From NCBI GenBank assembly GCA_016785225.1, contig JAFBJZ010000771.1, forward strand, positions 3,296,501 to 3,360,500: DNA of 64,000 nucleotides, given 5' to 3'. Within the stretch, counting starts at the first letter, position 1, and each line of letters begins with the position of its first letter. The translations under genes and the position numbers were made by a program. Below the pieces are notes generated by a model that saw nothing but the letters and a program-made list of their open reading frames with translations, made no database searches and was not told where the DNA came from. This document shows, in pieces, positions 60,242 to 64,000 of this stretch. This DNA comes from Psettodes erumei. Taxonomy: Eukaryota > Chordata > Actinopteri > Pleuronectiformes > Psettodidae.

Positions 60242-62890
60242 GTGACCGCTGTGAGATGGAAGAAGAGATAAGGAGAGGTGAGGTGGTGGTCAGCAGGGGA
60301 TGAGTGAAACGACATCAATGGAAGTGGGGTGTTGTATTTTTGGGGGAGCAGGAGGATGGAATTAGGTTAGTGAGAAAAGAAAAGGGGAGATGGTAACTTT
60401 GTCTTTGACACTGCAATGCTAACTGATGGTAAAAAGTTAGGAGAAGAAGCTTAACATGACGTATCAGTGAATATACAATGGGTTACTCATATAGCAAAAA
60501 AAACAACAACAGCTTAATCAAGGAGAAGTGAAAATACTAAAACATTGTTTTCCTTTTTATTTTCTTTCACAATCTTATTTTCTTTCCTGCTGTTTTGATC
60601 TTTTCCTGAAACGGCAACTTACCTCACCCAAGATCCTTCCGTCCAATCATAATTCACGAGGACCCCATCGCTATGGCAATGGTTGCCTAGTGACCGATAA
60701 AGCCCTGACCCCCCCCTCCTCTCGCATTGTTGTAAGTTGATTGGTTGGCCTGTGTTTGGGTTGCTGTGGCGATTGATTGCCTGTGTTGGTTGCCCTTGGC
60801 AATTTTTGTTCTGTCACCTCGAGCAACCAGCCATGCGTTGACCTGCATGTCCTGTTGCTGTAGTGACCACAGACTGTGTTTGGTGCATTGTGACTTTATT
60901 TTGTATTGACCTGTGCACATACTGATCAATAACTGTAAATAGCCAGGACTGTACTCTGAATCAATTGATTCGATTGGATATTTGATACACTGAACCACTG
61001 CATATAGTAATTGGATAAATTCTGTAGCAAGGCTCGTTATTTTTTTGCAGCTTTGTTTTTGATCAGTTTCTGTAGTGTTCTGTTTGGTGTCATTATTATT
61101 TTTGAACAAAACTGTTTGGGTACACTAGTGAGCGTGGGCATCTATGTGTACATATGTGTCTGTGTTACACTGCTAGCGTGTAACGCGGGAGTGCATAATT
61201 CTCGTTGCATCGGCGTCCGCAGAGAGAGAGGGAGGCTTTCCGGCGGTTTCCATAGTGGGCTGGTGAAGAGGCGCAGAGCAGCACGACAGCTTACGGCCAC
61301 ACATCATTAAATTGTTGACGGAAGAACACTTTTAGGAGTTTATGCAACGTGCAAAAAACGGTAGGCCGGTAGAAAAGGGATAAAAAAGTGCAGTATACGC
61401 GAGTTTTTAAAAACGGTTACAAACGAGGGCCGTGCGGTTAAGATGAGAGAAGAAAAGCAGCCTGTAATGACTGAAGCACACGATTTTTTTGGGGGTGAGC
61501 ATGCATTTTGTTGAGCTGTGCTGTGACAGGCTGAGTTTGTAATCCTGGATTCTGATTTTTTGAAACACTGTTTAATGTGGCACTTTAGTTTGTGTTTTTT
61601 TTTTTGTTGTTGTTGTTGTCGTTTCATTTCTCCTTCTTGGTCTCTTTTACATCTTCTGTCACTGCTATTTGTGGTGTTTCCCTCCTCTCCCCTTCACACT
61701 CCTCCTCCATCTCCGGTCCCCGTATCCCCATCCTTCTTGTCCCCTCTTTCTCTGTCCAACTCTTCCCTCGCTTCTCTCCATCCCAGCCTCCTCTTTCTAT
61801 CCCTCTAGCTCGTGTTATAAGGTAAAGGGTATGTGGTTGTCATGGTGGAAAAATAAGTGCCTCTTGCTTACTAGAGAACAGCTATATACTATAGGAATTC
61901 TGGGAGAAATACAGCACAGAGGGAATTCAGGATCTCTCCTGTTGGAGGTAAATTCGATCCTGCGCAAACCTTTAGCAAAGAGCAAAAAATGCGTAGCTGC
62001 TGTCAAGCCGGTGCGTTGAGGCACCATCACATGGCAGCACACATTATAAAGGATTCTGTTTCTATTTCTGGACAGACCTTTACATAACACATCCTTGTGG
62101 CTGATAAGGAGGTCTTTGTGCGTCGAGGACCTCTCTCGTAAAAAAAAAAAACAACCTACATTTGAACCCTGAAACGCTGCTGCCCCCGCATTAGCCCGAT
62201 TCAAACTGTCACCCAGAATTTCTATACTGCAAATGCCAGAGAGTGATGCATGTCGGTAGTAGTGTTTGCTTGCCATGGTTCAAGGCACAGGAGTGCAGCA
62301 CATGCTCATAAGGCCACATTGATAAACACATTGTGCCCAGATTTTACAAAGCAACAACACGCACATACCTTCAGACACGCACCGCCAGTCACACGAGGAC
62401 ACGAATAATGGATTTTTTTCACTGTATGGAGTTGCATGATCCAGACACTGTGTGTGTATGTGTTAAAGCACCATGATATGTTGCCGCTGAGAGACGGAGC
62501 TGTGAATGACGCCTTCTTGTTTTGACTCGCCAAGACGAAAACCCCAGAGCAGCTAGGAGCATCCCGAGGTGCAGTTTGCTGCGAGACGTATGATAGCAGT
62601 TCAAGTCATGCCTACAGGAGAGATTTGTGTGATGGGGGAGGGGGTGGGGCATGTTTGTCAAGATGTGAAGATGAGACAGCGAGCTTGCGCTTGCAGTGCG
62701 TTTATAACTCTAACACGTCCTCCCTCCTTCTCTGTCCCTCTCTCCTTGTTTATGTGTCACTCCGTCCTCCCCCTCCGACTCTCCCCCTGCCTTCACAGGT
62801 GACCCTTCTGAGTCCAGCCGCGGTGGAATCCCAGGGTTCATTGTGCTTTCAGACTGCCCGCTACCTTTGAGCGTCGGGAGAGTGCTGCAG

Positions 62891-62892
<2 letters not shown>

Positions 62893-62925
<33 letters not shown>
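62893..62925. repeat. (CA)n microsatellite
   Basis: About 16 CA units in the probable celf3 3' untranslated region. Confidence 0.95.
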
Positions 62926-62927
<2 letters not shown>

Positions 62928-63014
62928 ACACAAACTCACAGGAATACACACGCGCTCTCAACACAGAACCTCAAATGGTACAAGGTTGATATACAAATGT
63001 ACATAAAGTGCACC

Positions 63015-63018
<4 letters not shown>

Positions 63019-63050
<32 letters not shown>
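63019..63050. repeat. (CA)n microsatellite
   Basis: About 16 CA units, 100 bp after the previous CA repeat. Confidence 0.95.
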
Positions 63051-63052
<2 letters not shown>

Positions 63053-63279
63053 ACACATGGTTCGCGAGAGTCAGTAACCTTACCCATACAGCTGAGAGCT
63101 TGGTTCGACCATAGACTGTGTGGAGTTTGCCAACAGGGTGTTTAGTACAGTTAAGACAACTCAGACCAAGTGTGTATGGAAGTTACTGATGAAAATTGCT
63201 GATATATCACTTCAAATAGACTTTAACATGTCTATACCATGTCTATTACATGACAAATATAGAGGGACCGATGTTTCAT

Positions 63280-63285
63280 AATAAA
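63280..63285 (+). promoter_or_regulatory. celf3: Candidate internal poly(A) signal of celf3
   Basis: AATAAA leads directly into an A-rich run. It could give a shorter 3' untranslated region of about 3.0 kb, but the A-run makes the site ambiguous. Confidence 0.3.
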
Positions 63286-63460
63286 AAAAAAAAAGAAAGA
63301 AAATACAAAAAAGACGATTAAATGAGTAGGTTAGAGAGACTTTGGAGAAAATCCTAATGACCTGTAAATAATTTAGTTTACAAAGAGCAGCATTTAAAAA
63401 ACAAGAAAAAATGCAAAAAGACTACTACTTTAGATAAACACTGAACAGGACACAGCAACA

Positions 63461-63472
63461 TTATTATTATTA

Positions 63473-63523
<51 letters not shown>
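63461..63523. repeat. (ATT)n trinucleotide repeat
   Basis: About 21 ATT units with a single GTT interruption, in the distal part of the probable celf3 3' untranslated region. Confidence 0.95.
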
Positions 63524-63524
<1 letters not shown>

Positions 63525-63913
63525 CACTAGTAACATCATCATCTACATAAAGGGATATTACATTCCAAATTGTAAAATGGGAAATCACTAACCTATTTTA
63601 AATTTCTACTTAGATTTTAGGTGAAACACGGGGAGGGGGGGATTGCACTTTTATTCGGGAGGTTTTAATATTTGAGCTATTTTTTATTTATTTACTAATT
63701 TATCAATTATTTTGTTTATTGGGAGAAGGGGTTTGAGTGGGTTGCAATATTTTCATTTTAGAATTTTCTAGAGAAAAACATTTTGAGGGCCTGTTTCTGT
63801 CAGACTCTTGCAACCGAGTAATTATAATATGTGTATGTATTAATTATTACAGCAATTATATTTATTTCTAATTTATTGATTCCTGTTTTTGATCCACTCT
63901 CTTTTTAATTTAA

Positions 63914-63919
63914 AATAAA
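63914..63919 (+). promoter_or_regulatory. celf3: Candidate distal poly(A) signal of celf3
   Basis: AATAAA is followed about 50 nt later by a GT-rich stretch (TACGTGTGTG). This makes it the best candidate for the end of the transcript. Confidence 0.45.
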
Positions 63920-64000
63920 AAAATATCATACTAAATGTCCTAACTGTGCTCTGTTAATAACTATGCTTTGTATACGTGTGTGACAAAAACAAAGAGTGAT

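Larger units (their letters stand above)
60242..63940 (+). other. celf3: Probable celf3 3' untranslated region
   Basis: About 3.7 kb with no other gene signal up to a candidate poly(A) site near the window end. It includes CA repeats at 62.9 and 63.0 kb, an ATT repeat at 63.46 kb and AT-rich sequence with ATTTA pentamers near 63.7 kb. The extent is inferred; earlier poly(A) signals could also be used. Confidence 0.5.

Noticed and set aside
1..64000. CRISPR arrays, bacterial operons, rRNA or tRNA genes, complete transposons
   Set aside because: No direct-repeat/spacer pattern, cloverleaf with a recognisable T-loop, or intact transposase frame was seen. Short tandem repeats are microsatellites. 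A proper tRNA or transposon search could not be run here.

Overview
The window is vertebrate nuclear DNA, almost certainly from a teleost fish, and probably a spiny-rayed one. The evidence is long GT-AG introns, very many CA/TG microsatellites, several dispersed repeat families that I recognise as teleost-type, and two multi-exon genes whose spliced proteins are close to vertebrate orthologues but clearly not mammalian. Both genes lie on the + strand, head to tail. I see no bacterial features, CRISPR arrays, insertion sequences, rRNA or tRNA genes.

Region 1 (1-8,160) is upstream sequence without a supportable gene. It holds a G-quadruplex-like G tract, interstitial telomeric repeats at 3.2-3.4 kb, a fragment of a dispersed repeat and several microsatellites. 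Region 2 (about 8,200-37,010) is adamtsl4, an ADAMTS-like secreted matrix glycoprotein. I assembled 17 coding exons that join in phase into a 1,169-residue protein. It has a signal peptide, a first thrombospondin type-1 repeat interrupted by a large low-complexity insert, a cysteine-rich/spacer module, a proline/arginine linker, six further thrombospondin repeats and a C-terminal PLAC domain. Region 3 (37,010-38,880) is a short intergenic stretch with degraded repeats. Region 4 (about 38,880 to at least 63,920) is celf3, a CUGBP/Elav-like RNA-binding protein. I assembled 12 coding exons that join in phase into 459 residues: RRM1, RRM2, a long divergent linker with a short glutamine tract, and RRM3. 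Its second coding intron is 14.4 kb, GC- and microsatellite-rich, with several candidate regulatory segments.

The two genes are not functionally linked by family knowledge. ADAMTSL4 acts outside the cell on fibrillin microfibrils (lens zonule), and CELF3 is a neuronal splicing and translation regulator. No new multigene system is evident. The most interesting signals concern splicing of celf3. A TG repeat, the sequence that CELF proteins themselves prefer, sits against the acceptor of the first RRM3 exon. There is a GC donor with an in-frame competing GT donor 12 nt upstream, an RBFOX motif beside one donor, a CA-repeat beside another, and long CU tracts before two acceptors. In adamtsl4, a 96-nt intron is open in frame, and a decoy acceptor would produce a truncated spacer isoform.

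All exon boundaries were read by eye from splice consensus, reading phase and remembered family protein sequence. No alignment or transcript data were available.
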